Shown: piece after piece, positions 1 through 5,964 of the stretch
Layout: each line of letters starts with the position of its first letter
Position numbering within the stretch: position 1 is the stretch's first letter
Assembly: GCA_947455725.1 (NCBI GenBank)
Contig: CANGPL010000028.1
Location: 1 to 34,318 of the forward strand
Direction: 5' to 3'
From: Hyphomicrobiales bacterium
GTDB taxonomy: Bacteria > Pseudomonadota > Alphaproteobacteria > Rhizobiales > Beijerinckiaceae
DNA length: 34,318 nucleotides
Program-made: the position numbers and the translations under genes
Notes under the pieces: generated by a model
The model's input: only the letters and a program-made list of their open reading frames with translations
Told to the model about the DNA's origin: nothing
Database searches by the model: none

Positions 1-1
1 C

Positions 2-286
2 TTTGCCCTTAACATTGACCGATCAGGAAAAGCGATTGAGCTCCAACTTCCCAAACCCATCGAACTCGGCACAACGCTCTGGCAAATGAAACGCCCGGCA
101 CGCGCCGATAATCCAGCTGTGGTTGAAGCGACCTTAGAAGACTCGCCTTTCTACACACGCTCCCTAGTCAAAACCGTGATTGACGGCGAAGCGGTCGACG
201 TATTCCACGAAAGCCTATCGCTTGATCGATTTAGAAATCCAATCATTCAAATGATGCTGCCGTTTAAGATGCCACGGCGGGGGTAG
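2..286 (+). CDS. crtC: Carotenoid 1,2-hydratase CrtC, C-terminal end (5' truncated by window)
   Basis: The reading frame is open from base 2 to the TAG at 284-286 and gives 94 residues. CrtC adds water to the end double bond of acyclic carotenoids such as neurosporene, lycopene or their derivatives, on the way to spheroidene or spirilloxanthin. The visible tail has the pattern I associate with CrtC C-termini: a TLWQMKRPARAD stretch, then DSPFYTRSLV, then HESLSLDRF and a final MLPFKMPRR. The gene converges on crtB, with a repeat and higBA between them. It implies that the carotenoids made here are acyclic, at least in part. Most of the protein lies outside the window, so length and active-site residues cannot be judged. 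Confidence 0.8.
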   Translation, partial: FALNIDRSGKAIELQLPKPIELGTTLWQMKRPARADNPAVVEATLEDSPFYTRSLVKTVIDGEAVDVFHESLSLDRFRNPIIQMMLPFKMPRRG

Positions 287-337
287 TATCGTTGATTGGG
301 TAATATTGAGACGAAAAATCGGTAAAATTTGATTCAC

Positions 338-630
338 GCTTCTCCCTGAGGGAGAAGCTGTCGGCGGAGCAGACTGATGAGGGGTGAGGCGTGGTTTGCA
401 AAGCAAACAAAACGATCCTGTGAATTGTTTTGAACAATGTTAAAGGCATGATCCGGCGCAGCTCGACGAAACTCTCCAGCGGAGAGTTTCGAATGCCGGA
501 AACCCAAAGCGAAAGCGTAGGGCCGGTGGACGGTCTTTATGGGAGACCAAAATATTGAGCTATATATGATCATCAGTAGAACCTCATCCGACCCCCATAC
601 GGGGGCCACCTTCTCCTTAAAGGAGAAGGA
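338..630. repeat. Mosaic palindromic intergenic repeat (RIME-like)
   Basis: This non-coding block holds at least three hairpins. One is CTTCTCCC-TGA-GGGAGAAG at 339-357. The second is an 11-bp stem with an AGC loop at 467-491. The third is CCTTCTCCT-TAA-AGGAGAAGG at 609-629. The two outer hairpins and their flanks, GAGGGGTGAGG on the left and CCTCATCCGA on the right, form a large inverted arrangement. The pattern resembles RIME-type and related intergenic mosaic repeats of rhizobia, brucellae and relatives. Short open frames on both strands, such as the minus-strand frame at 334-609, are by-products of the repeat and have no ribosome site or recognisable domain. The remaining bases up to 692 are AT-rich and show nothing further. 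Confidence 0.7.
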
Positions 631-692
631 AAATTCTAACCTCGCTTAATAAAATTGAATGAGAAAAAAATATCTATCCCACCAACCAACCG

Positions 693-764
693 CTAATCCG
701 TCTTTGCAAACCTAATAAAAAGATTGGTGCCTCATGCTACACGTTCGCTGGATATATCAGGCAA
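693..764 (-). pseudogene. Decayed second copy of the crtB 3' end
   Basis: Bases 693-764 align without gaps to 1492-1563, the last 24 codons of the intact crtB. By hand count 56 of 72 bases match, including an identical 16-base run (714-729 and 1513-1528). Read on the minus strand, the fragment gives LPDISSERVA-stop-GTNLFIRFAKTD-stop, against LPETLNERAEWVTNLFIRLAKTD-stop in CrtB. A tryptophan codon has become TGA, while the natural TAG stop is kept. The fragment begins 4 bases after the higA stop. The two copies form imperfect direct repeats 799 bases apart that enclose higBA. This may be the displaced original tail of crtB after a cassette inserted, or what is left of a duplicated crtB. Confidence 0.8.
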
Positions 765-768
765 TCAA

Positions 769-1089
769 TTAGCGCTCAGAAGATGTAGCTGCTACATAAG
801 GATACACGTTAATGGTATCCGCCTGCTCACGCATTGTATACGTGTCGAACCATGCCTGCATTTTTAAAAACGTATCCATGCTCACGCCGAAGGCTTTTTC
901 AATCCGTAAGGCCATTTCAGGAGACAGTGCGGCCTTTTCATTCACAAGGTCAGACAAAGTAGCACGACGAACGCCCAGTACTTCTGCAGCCCCGCTTACG
1001 GATAGATTTAATTCATCAAGAATTTCCGCGCGAATGAAAGCGCCCGGATGACTTGGCTTTATACCAATTTTTATAGATGCTTTCCTCAT
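769..1089 (-). CDS. higA: HigA-type antitoxin, XRE-family HTH
   Basis: This 106-residue protein matches the HigA antitoxin family: a short N-terminus with the HPGAFIRAEILDEL stretch, then a helix-turn-helix at about residues 25-65 (SGAAEVLGVRRATLSDLVNEK), then the typical MALRIEKAFG and WFDTYTMREQ elements. HigA binds and neutralises the HigB mRNA interferase and represses its own promoter as the HigBA complex. The ATG at 1089 shares one base with the TGA stop of higB (TGATG), so translation is probably coupled. The toxin-first order is the usual one for higBA. Its stop lies just ahead of the decayed crtB tail. Confidence 0.88.
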   Translation of the reverse strand: MRKASIKIGIKPSHPGAFIRAEILDELNLSVSGAAEVLGVRRATLSDLVNEKAALSPEMALRIEKAFGVSMDTFLKMQAWFDTYTMREQADTINVYPYVAATSSER

Positions 1090-1376
1090 CAGTGATAATC
1101 TTCCATATTTAAATCGACGATCTCGCCGTCAACAACAGCAAATGTAATGCGCCAATTACCCGAGACTGAAATGCTCCATGTCCCAGCGCGGTCTCCGGTC
1201 AATTCATGAAGCCGCCAGCCCGGTGGGCCCTGAACACCTGCCATATCAGATGCCGTAATAAGCACTGTAAGAATATTCCGCGTTCGGTTGATCAGATCGC
1301 CACGAATTTCTCGCGGATCATTATCTTCAATGAAGCGTCTCAAACCACGGTGTTTGATTGATCGAATATTTATCAC
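1089..1376 (-). CDS. higB: HigB-type toxin, RelE/ParE superfamily mRNA interferase
   Basis: The family start MINIRSIKHRGLRRFIE is reached from a GTG at 1376, giving 95 residues. The rest fits HigB: a GWRLHELTGD segment, then WSISVSGNWRITF, and a C-terminal DLNMEDYH. HigB toxins are ribosome-dependent mRNA endonucleases. The frame can be extended upstream to a TTG at 1409, but that triplet lies within the -35 element (TTGACT), so it is not the start. No Shine-Dalgarno sequence precedes the GTG, and the predicted -10 box ends only 4 bases upstream, so the message may be leaderless. The stop overlaps the higA ATG. Confidence 0.82.
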   Translation of the reverse strand: MINIRSIKHRGLRRFIEDNDPREIRGDLINRTRNILTVLITASDMAGVQGPPGWRLHELTGDRAGTWSISVSGNWRITFAVVDGEIVDLNMEDYH

Positions 1377-1380
1377 TAGT

Positions 1381-1409
1381 AATGTACGGTATAAGCGTAC
1401 GATAGTCAA
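1381..1409 (-). promoter_or_regulatory. higBA promoter with probable HigA operator
   Basis: On the minus strand, TTGACT (1409-1404) and TACATT (1386-1381) are spaced by 17 bases and make a good sigma-70-type promoter. The inverted repeat GTACG-N7-CGTAC (1400-1384) lies between and partly over these boxes. That is where an autorepressing HigA or HigBA complex would be expected to bind. Assignment to HigA is inferred from position and symmetry only. Confidence 0.6.
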
Positions 1410-1424
1410 CTAAAAAATAGGAGT

Positions 1425-1476
1425 GGTCTCACGGGCCGCGAGCCTCCCGGCTCGCAAACGAAGCGTGACGAGAGCC
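1425..1476 (-). terminator. GC-rich hairpin between crtB and higB, possible terminator
   Basis: The core is GCGAGCC-TCCC-GGCTCGC (1438-1455), a perfect 7-bp stem. An outer imperfect stem pairs 1425-1433 with 1464-1476. On the minus strand it lies downstream of crtB and is followed, after a short gap, by six T residues (1417-1412). That could end the P450/ATP-grasp/crtB message before higBA. The spacing to the T run is longer than in a classical terminator, so it might instead be a dispersed repeat element. Confidence 0.4.
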
Positions 1477-1491
1477 GTGCGGTACGTCAAA

Positions 1492-2520
1492 CTAATCCGT
1501 TTTTGCCAACCGAATAAAAAGATTGGTGACCCACTCCGCCCGTTCGTTCAACGTTTCAGGCAAGCGCTTAGGCTCAGGTGCGGCAACAACAGCATCCACA
1601 ATGAAAGCTGCTTCTTCAAGCACCGGATAAGACTTGATCGCCGCGGTTGAAAAACTCGCCTGAATGGCCTTTCCAATCAAAGCGATCTTTTTGCTTTTAG
1701 GCACGACCGCGCGTTGGCTAATGCTATCATAGCCATTTAATCGCACCTGATGGCCAATGGCAGAATAAAGCAAACGCGACGCATGAATGGCTGGGCGACA
1801 ACGCTTTGGTAACATTGCAATGCCGGAAATTGAACGCTCATAAAAACGATCGGCCTCGCTCAAGAGACGTTCCATCACAAGCGCTAATTCGGACGATGGT
1901 TTTGGATTGGCGAGAAACGCATCTGGATCAATACCCACTTCGCGCAACCAATCTTCCGGAAGATAAAGCCTGCCAATCTTTGCATCCGCACCGACATCGC
2001 GCGCAATATTGGAAAGCTGCATCGCAACGCCCAAATCACACGCGCGGGCAATCGCCTCGGGCGAACGTGAACGCATGATGATGGCCATCATCGCGCCTAC
2101 CGCACCTGCCACTCGAACCGAGTAGGCAAAGACATCGCTCGCCGTCTGATAGCGACGGCCTGATGCATCCCACGCGAAGCCTTCGATCAACGCGTCCGGA
2201 AGACTGCGCGGTATGGAATAGGTCAAAGCGAGATCGGCGAAGGCACGATCGGCCGGATGAGGATCGGGGTTCAAGGCATAGATCGCGTCTAGCCTCAGAC
2301 GCAGGCTTTCGACCGCTGCTTCGATATTGTCCGATTCATCGACGACATCATCAGCGACACGGCAAAAGGCATAAAGTTGACGAGCGGCATCTTGGATGCG
2401 TCGGGGGAGAAGTTTTGAGCTTGTATAAAAGGTCTTCGAACCGGCCTTGATCATCGCGCGGCATGCGGCAAGGTCAGCAGGGCTGACCAACGAACGGGCA
2501 AGGTCGGAATCGTAAATCAA
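1492..2520 (-). CDS. crtB: Phytoene synthase CrtB
   Basis: A 342-residue squalene/phytoene synthase that condenses two geranylgeranyl diphosphates to phytoene, the first committed step of carotenoid synthesis. Both aspartate-rich Mg-diphosphate sites are present: AFCRVADDVVDESD around residues 51-64, and QLSNIARDVGAD at 168-179 followed by RLYLPEDW. The N-terminal GSKTFY motif is at 27-32. The only usable start that keeps the family N-terminus is TTG at 2520; a second TTG ten codons in is the alternative, and no ATG lies between the upstream in-frame stop and codon 23. It is third in a minus-strand unit after the P450 and ATP-grasp genes, with an 81-base gap that shows no clear promoter. Its last 24 codons are duplicated in decayed form beyond higBA. 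Confidence 0.95.
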   Translation of the reverse strand: MIYDSDLARSLVSPADLAACRAMIKAGSKTFYTSSKLLPRRIQDAARQLYAFCRVADDVVDESDNIEAAVESLRLRLDAIYALNPDPHPADRAFADLALTYSIPRSLPDALIEGFAWDASGRRYQTASDVFAYSVRVAGAVGAMMAIIMRSRSPEAIARACDLGVAMQLSNIARDVGADAKIGRLYLPEDWLREVGIDPDAFLANPKPSSELALVMERLLSEADRFYERSISGIAMLPKRCRPAIHASRLLYSAIGHQVRLNGYDSISQRAVVPKSKKIALIGKAIQASFSTAAIKSYPVLEEAAFIVDAVVAAPEPKRLPETLNERAEWVTNLFIRLAKTD

Positions 2521-2601
2521 TCTTGTGTTTCCATTATTCGAACTGCCTTCCTGACTATCCGAAATGCCGTTTTGATGATCGTTGAGCCGCGATTATTCAC
2601 C

Positions 2602-3741
2602 TCAAACGACGCCACTATCCGCCAAAGACCGCGTCCAAGCAAGATCACGCGTGGCGGCGATGCCGAATGGCACTTTCTCCCGCCGAGCCGCCGCAATAAT
2701 GCCACGCGCCGTCCAAGGCATTGAAATCATTGGCCAAGGATCGTCCGCGGCGAAAGTGACATCCTTCGTTCGCCAAACCTGCCGCATATTGGCCAAAAAA
2801 CGCGGCCAATCGCCAAAACTATCCTGCGTTTCCTGCAAACAAGACCAAAATTGCATCAATTCCCGCTCTTTTCGAAAGCGAATAGTCGATTTTTTGCCCA
2901 AAATGGCCGGCGCAATATCGTCAGTGTCAAAAAAATGCAGCCCACTTGTGGTTCTAGGGTTGCATTCGATGGCATAAGGAGTGCCCTCGGCATCCACGAT
3001 AAAGTCAAAAGAAATAAAGCCATTCCAATGGGTTGCGGCAACAAAGCGACTAACCCACTCGTCAATTTTGGGAGTCTCCACCCGCTCAAAAGCACAAGCC
3101 ACCGTCCCCGATAACATCGTCGCCCGATAGACCACCGTGGCAACCACCCGACCATTGATTGCCAAAGAACAGGTGCTTTGCTCGCCTCCATGGACAAGCT
3201 GTTGAATTACATCGGTTTTTTCAGCTTTTAGCGCGGTATTTTGAGCAAAAAATCGGACACCATTACCCGCACAAGAATGTCTCGGTTTGATAATATAAGG
3301 ACCGCTTTCAGCTATTTTTTGGGCTAATTCCGTTCCAAAAACCGCCGATTCGGGCACTTTAAGGCCAATTTCGGCCGATTTTTTAATAAAATCGAATTTA
3401 TCATGTACCCCATGAATAATTTCCGGCGGCATGGCAAAAACCGGAACCGAATTTTTGAGATAATTTGGCAATTCCGCCACAAACATCACATCTTCTGATA
3501 CCGGAACGACCAAATTGATCGATTCTTGGTCAATAATTCGCTCTAACGCGGCAAAATAGGCCTCAATTTCGGTTGCTGGTGGTGGGACCTGATAGCTTTT
3601 CGTGACCGAGCGAGAGGCGCCCATTAAATGCGAGGAGAAGGGGTCGGCGATGATGACACGCCAACCTAAGCGCGCAAAACTTCGTGCAATATCAAGACCT
3701 TTTGGCAATCGTCCCAAAGTGAGTAGCGCGGATTGGACCAT
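2602..3741 (-). CDS. ATP-grasp ligase of unknown substrate, linked to P450 and crtB
   Basis: This 379-residue protein has the ATP-grasp fold: an N-terminal Rossmann-like preATP-grasp domain with VVPVSED around 78-84, an ATP-binding region with K115 (DKFDFIKK) and K152 (YIIKPRHSCAGNGV), the acidic turn GGEQSTC near 187, and the metal-binding end of the active site IECNPRTTSGLHFF at about 258-271. Family members activate a carboxylate as acyl phosphate and join it to an amine, thiol or hydroxyl. It starts one base after the P450 stop and precedes crtB, so the three genes are probably co-transcribed. I know of no standard carotenoid or bacteriochlorophyll gene of this kind. A role in conjugating an oxidised carotenoid or other terpenoid is inferred from position only; the substrate is unknown. 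Confidence 0.75.
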   Translation of the reverse strand: MVQSALLTLGRLPKGLDIARSFARLGWRVIIADPFSSHLMGASRSVTKSYQVPPPATEIEAYFAALERIIDQESINLVVPVSEDVMFVAELPNYLKNSVPVFAMPPEIIHGVHDKFDFIKKSAEIGLKVPESAVFGTELAQKIAESGPYIIKPRHSCAGNGVRFFAQNTALKAEKTDVIQQLVHGGEQSTCSLAINGRVVATVVYRATMLSGTVACAFERVETPKIDEWVSRFVAATHWNGFISFDFIVDAEGTPYAIECNPRTTSGLHFFDTDDIAPAILGKKSTIRFRKERELMQFWSCLQETQDSFGDWPRFLANMRQVWRTKDVTFAADDPWPMISMPWTARGIIAAARREKVPFGIAATRDLAWTRSLADSGVV

Positions 3742-3742
3742 T

Positions 3743-5101
3743 TCAGACCGCTCTCACTCGCACGAAAATTTGCTCCGTAGGCCTTGTGGTGAGACGGGCG
3801 GCTGGCTTTACTTTTTCCGGATTAAGAACCGAAAAATCAAATGATCTCAATAGGCTAGCAATAATCAGAATGGCCTCAATGCTGGCAAAAGCAGCGCCGG
3901 CGCAGATGCGGGGACCTAGGCCGAAGGGAATATAGGCGCTGGCCGGGATTTCCTTCTCCCGATCCGGAGAAAAGCGTTCAGGATCAAAGACATCCGGATC
4001 CCGCCAATAATTTTCGTGCCGCTGCAGCACCCAAGGCGACACGATAACAAGCGCTCCTTTGCGTATTTTTCGAGTAGATAAAACGGTGTTTCGAGTAGCT
4101 ACACGCGGAAGAAAGGTAATTGGGGGATATAATCGGATAGTTTCACGAAAGACATTTCGGGTGAATATCAGCTTTTTGGTATGTTCAAACGTTATCGGAC
4201 CATCACCCACTAATTCTTCAACCTCCGCGCGAATTCGGGCAACCATTTGAGGTTGCTGCGCCAACAAAAAGAAAACCCAAGTCAGCGCACTGGCACTGGT
4301 TTCGTGACCGGCCAAAAACAAGACGCCTAGCTGATCAATCAGCTCCTCGCGGGTAAAACCAACACCATCAGCATCTTTGGCAAGCGATAACGCCTCGGCA
4401 ATATCGTCAAAACTCATGCCCTGCTCGGCCTGTTTGCGGTCCAAGAGATCGCCAAGGTGTTTTCTGATAATTCGGCACGCTTCCAACACTTCAGGTTTCT
4501 GCGGGGCCTTCGTCCATGCCTTCTCGGTGACGAGACGCATGATTTCGACCTGCGCTACGCTTCGTTCAAATAGTGTAAATGCATCAAACACTTCGTGGGC
4601 GGCCCCAACGTCGAGACCCGTCGAAAAAACGGTTCGGCAGATAATGTCCGCCGTTAAATGCGACATCATCAAATCGAGGCTAATCGGTTGACCCGATACC
4701 GAATCGTTCTTCAGCGAGGCAAGGCAATCAGCAACCCCCGCTTCCATTGAGGGGAATGCCCGATTAATCCTCATCATCGTGAGAGCCGGATCAACCATAT
4801 CGCGCTGGCGACGCCATGTTACGCCGGATGATACAAAAATACTGTCGCCGATTAGCGCTTCAAGCGCATTGACCATGAGATCCGACTTCGGAAAAATCTC
4901 TTCCGGATCCAATAAAACCTGCCGGACAAGATCAGGCTGATTAACGATATAGGTTGACCGTCGCGACCAGCCAAGCGGGCCGATATCCATCCGATAGGCC
5001 GCCGCCGGAAGCAGGTTCAAAAGATTGCCGTCGCCGCTCGTCATGGCTCGAATGAGGGATGCCAGAGCATTTAGCGGGCGGGGTCTAGGAGGCTTGAACA
5101 C
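3743..5101 (-). CDS. Cytochrome P450, possible carotenoid-modifying monooxygenase
   Basis: A 452-residue P450 with all hallmarks: the I-helix oxygen-activation motif AGHETS at 264-269, the K-helix ExxR at 320-323 (ETIR), the PERF meander, and the heme loop FGLGPRICAG with cysteine ligand C400. There is no N-terminal membrane anchor or fused reductase, so it should be soluble and depend on separate ferredoxin or flavin partners not seen here. The loop and K-helix regions look like the longer, CYP4/CYP102-like bacterial P450s, a group that includes the Thermus carotene hydroxylase CYP175A1. That likeness and the neighbouring crtB suggest oxidation of a carotenoid or apocarotenoid, but this is inference. 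The start is GTG at 5101 with a GGA element about 10 bases upstream. It is divergent from a membrane-protein gene. Confidence 0.85.
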   Translation of the reverse strand: MFKPPRPRPLNALASLIRAMTSGDGNLLNLLPAAAYRMDIGPLGWSRRSTYIVNQPDLVRQVLLDPEEIFPKSDLMVNALEALIGDSIFVSSGVTWRRQRDMVDPALTMMRINRAFPSMEAGVADCLASLKNDSVSGQPISLDLMMSHLTADIICRTVFSTGLDVGAAHEVFDAFTLFERSVAQVEIMRLVTEKAWTKAPQKPEVLEACRIIRKHLGDLLDRKQAEQGMSFDDIAEALSLAKDADGVGFTREELIDQLGVLFLAGHETSASALTWVFFLLAQQPQMVARIRAEVEELVGDGPITFEHTKKLIFTRNVFRETIRLYPPITFLPRVATRNTVLSTRKIRKGALVIVSPWVLQRHENYWRDPDVFDPERFSPDREKEIPASAYIPFGLGPRICAGAAFASIEAILIIASLLRSFDFSVLNPEKVKPAARLTTRPTEQIFVRVRAV

Positions 5102-5124
5102 AATTTAGTTTCCGGCGGCTTTCG

Positions 5125-5164
5125 ACACTTTCCAGTTTTCTTTACACTTCATCATGTCAAGTGT
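5125..5164. promoter_or_regulatory. Inverted repeat between P450 and divergent membrane-protein gene
   Basis: ACACTT (5144-5149) and AAGTGT (5159-5164) form an inverted repeat with a 9-base spacer, and a third ACACTT lies at 5125-5130. The block occupies the only gap between the divergent P450 and membrane-protein genes. A TTGACA hexamer on the minus strand falls inside it (5161-5156 region), but no convincing -10 box goes with it. It has the look of an operator for a shared regulator. It is not a TGT-N12-ACA (PpsR/CrtJ) site. Confidence 0.4.
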
Positions 5165-5196
5165 TACGGTTTTTCACAAGTAGCCGGGCCTTGAGA

Positions 5197-5964
5197 ATGA
5201 TTCACGATCTTTTTCGTATTTTGATCGCGCTGCACATCACGACGGGAGCAACCGGCGCGATAAGCTTTTGGTTTCCCGTTCTCGGACGCAAAGGCGGTCC
5301 GTCTCATCGCCGTTGGGGCAATATTTTTACGCGCGTTCTATTGGCGACGGGTAGCTTTGCAATCTGCATGAGCCTGTTAACGCTGATTGATCCCCTTACC
5401 ACCCATCCGCATTTAGTGGGTCAATTTGATGCTGATTTCATCCGCGGTATATTTGGCTGGATGATGTTGTTTTTGGGCGTGCTTACCATCAATCTAACTT
5501 GGTATGGCTGGCAATGTGTAACGCACAAGCATAATCGGGCGGCCATGCGCGAATGGCGTAATGTCATCTTACAGCCACTACTGATTTTGGCAGCGTTAAA
5601 TTGCGCGATACAAGGCCTTTTAATCGATCAGTCTTTGATGGTGGCCATTTCGTTCGTAGGCTTTGCAACAGCCTTCACCAATCTTTGGTTCCTTTATAAA
5701 CCGAAAGCAGGTCCAAAAGATTGGCTAAAGGAACATCTCAAAGCACTCGTTGGCTCGGGTATTTCGGTCTATACGGCTTTTATGGCCTTTGGCTCTATTC
5801 GAATTTTGCCAGCGCTCGCATTAAATCCCATCATGTGGGCTATTCCGCTCACCATAGGCGTGTCGATTATCATCTGGCAGTGGTGGCGGCTGGATGGCGG
5901 ATATCGCCATTATGCAGGACTGGTAACGCGTTTGGTACGAAAGGCATCTGCATCCGGCACCTGA
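5197..5964 (+). CDS. Multi-pass membrane protein of unknown function
   Basis: From the ATG at 5197 this is 255 residues with about seven hydrophobic segments. The first carries the pattern LHITTGATGAISFWFPVLGRK followed by HRRWGNIF, which resembles DUF2306-like and related small integral membrane families with conserved histidines; I cannot name the family with certainty. A GTG 12 codons upstream (5161) would extend it, but that lies inside the inverted repeat and adds an unhydrophobic leader, so the ATG is preferred. The gene diverges from the P450. Its last 55 bases overlap the 3' end of crtI on the other strand. Co-regulation with the P450/ATP-grasp unit is possible. No catalytic motif is visible. 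Confidence 0.65.
   Translation: MIHDLFRILIALHITTGATGAISFWFPVLGRKGGPSHRRWGNIFTRVLLATGSFAICMSLLTLIDPLTTHPHLVGQFDADFIRGIFGWMMLFLGVLTINLTWYGWQCVTHKHNRAAMREWRNVILQPLLILAALNCAIQGLLIDQSLMVAISFVGFATAFTNLWFLYKPKAGPKDWLKEHLKALVGSGISVYTAFMAFGSIRILPALALNPIMWAIPLTIGVSIIIWQWWRLDGGYRHYAGLVTRLVRKASASGT

Noticed and set aside
334-609. A 91-codon minus-strand frame, and similar short frames at 215-449
   Set aside because: They lie wholly in the palindromic repeat, have no ribosome site or domain, and resemble the spurious small proteins often annotated over such repeats.
1377-1409. TTG at 1409 as the start of HigB
   Set aside because: The TTG is part of the -35 box, and the extra residues overlap the promoter and operator. 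HigB homology begins after the GTG at 1376.
2517-2705. A 62-codon minus-strand frame between the ATP-grasp gene and crtB
   Set aside because: It overlaps the ATP-grasp 3' end in another frame, and its composition is not protein-like. It might serve at most as a short leader ending at the crtB TTG.
5102-5196. A PpsR/CrtJ (TGT-N12-ACA) site upstream of the P450
   Set aside because: Candidate TGT and ACA triplets have the wrong spacing (11 bases), so no consensus match could be claimed.
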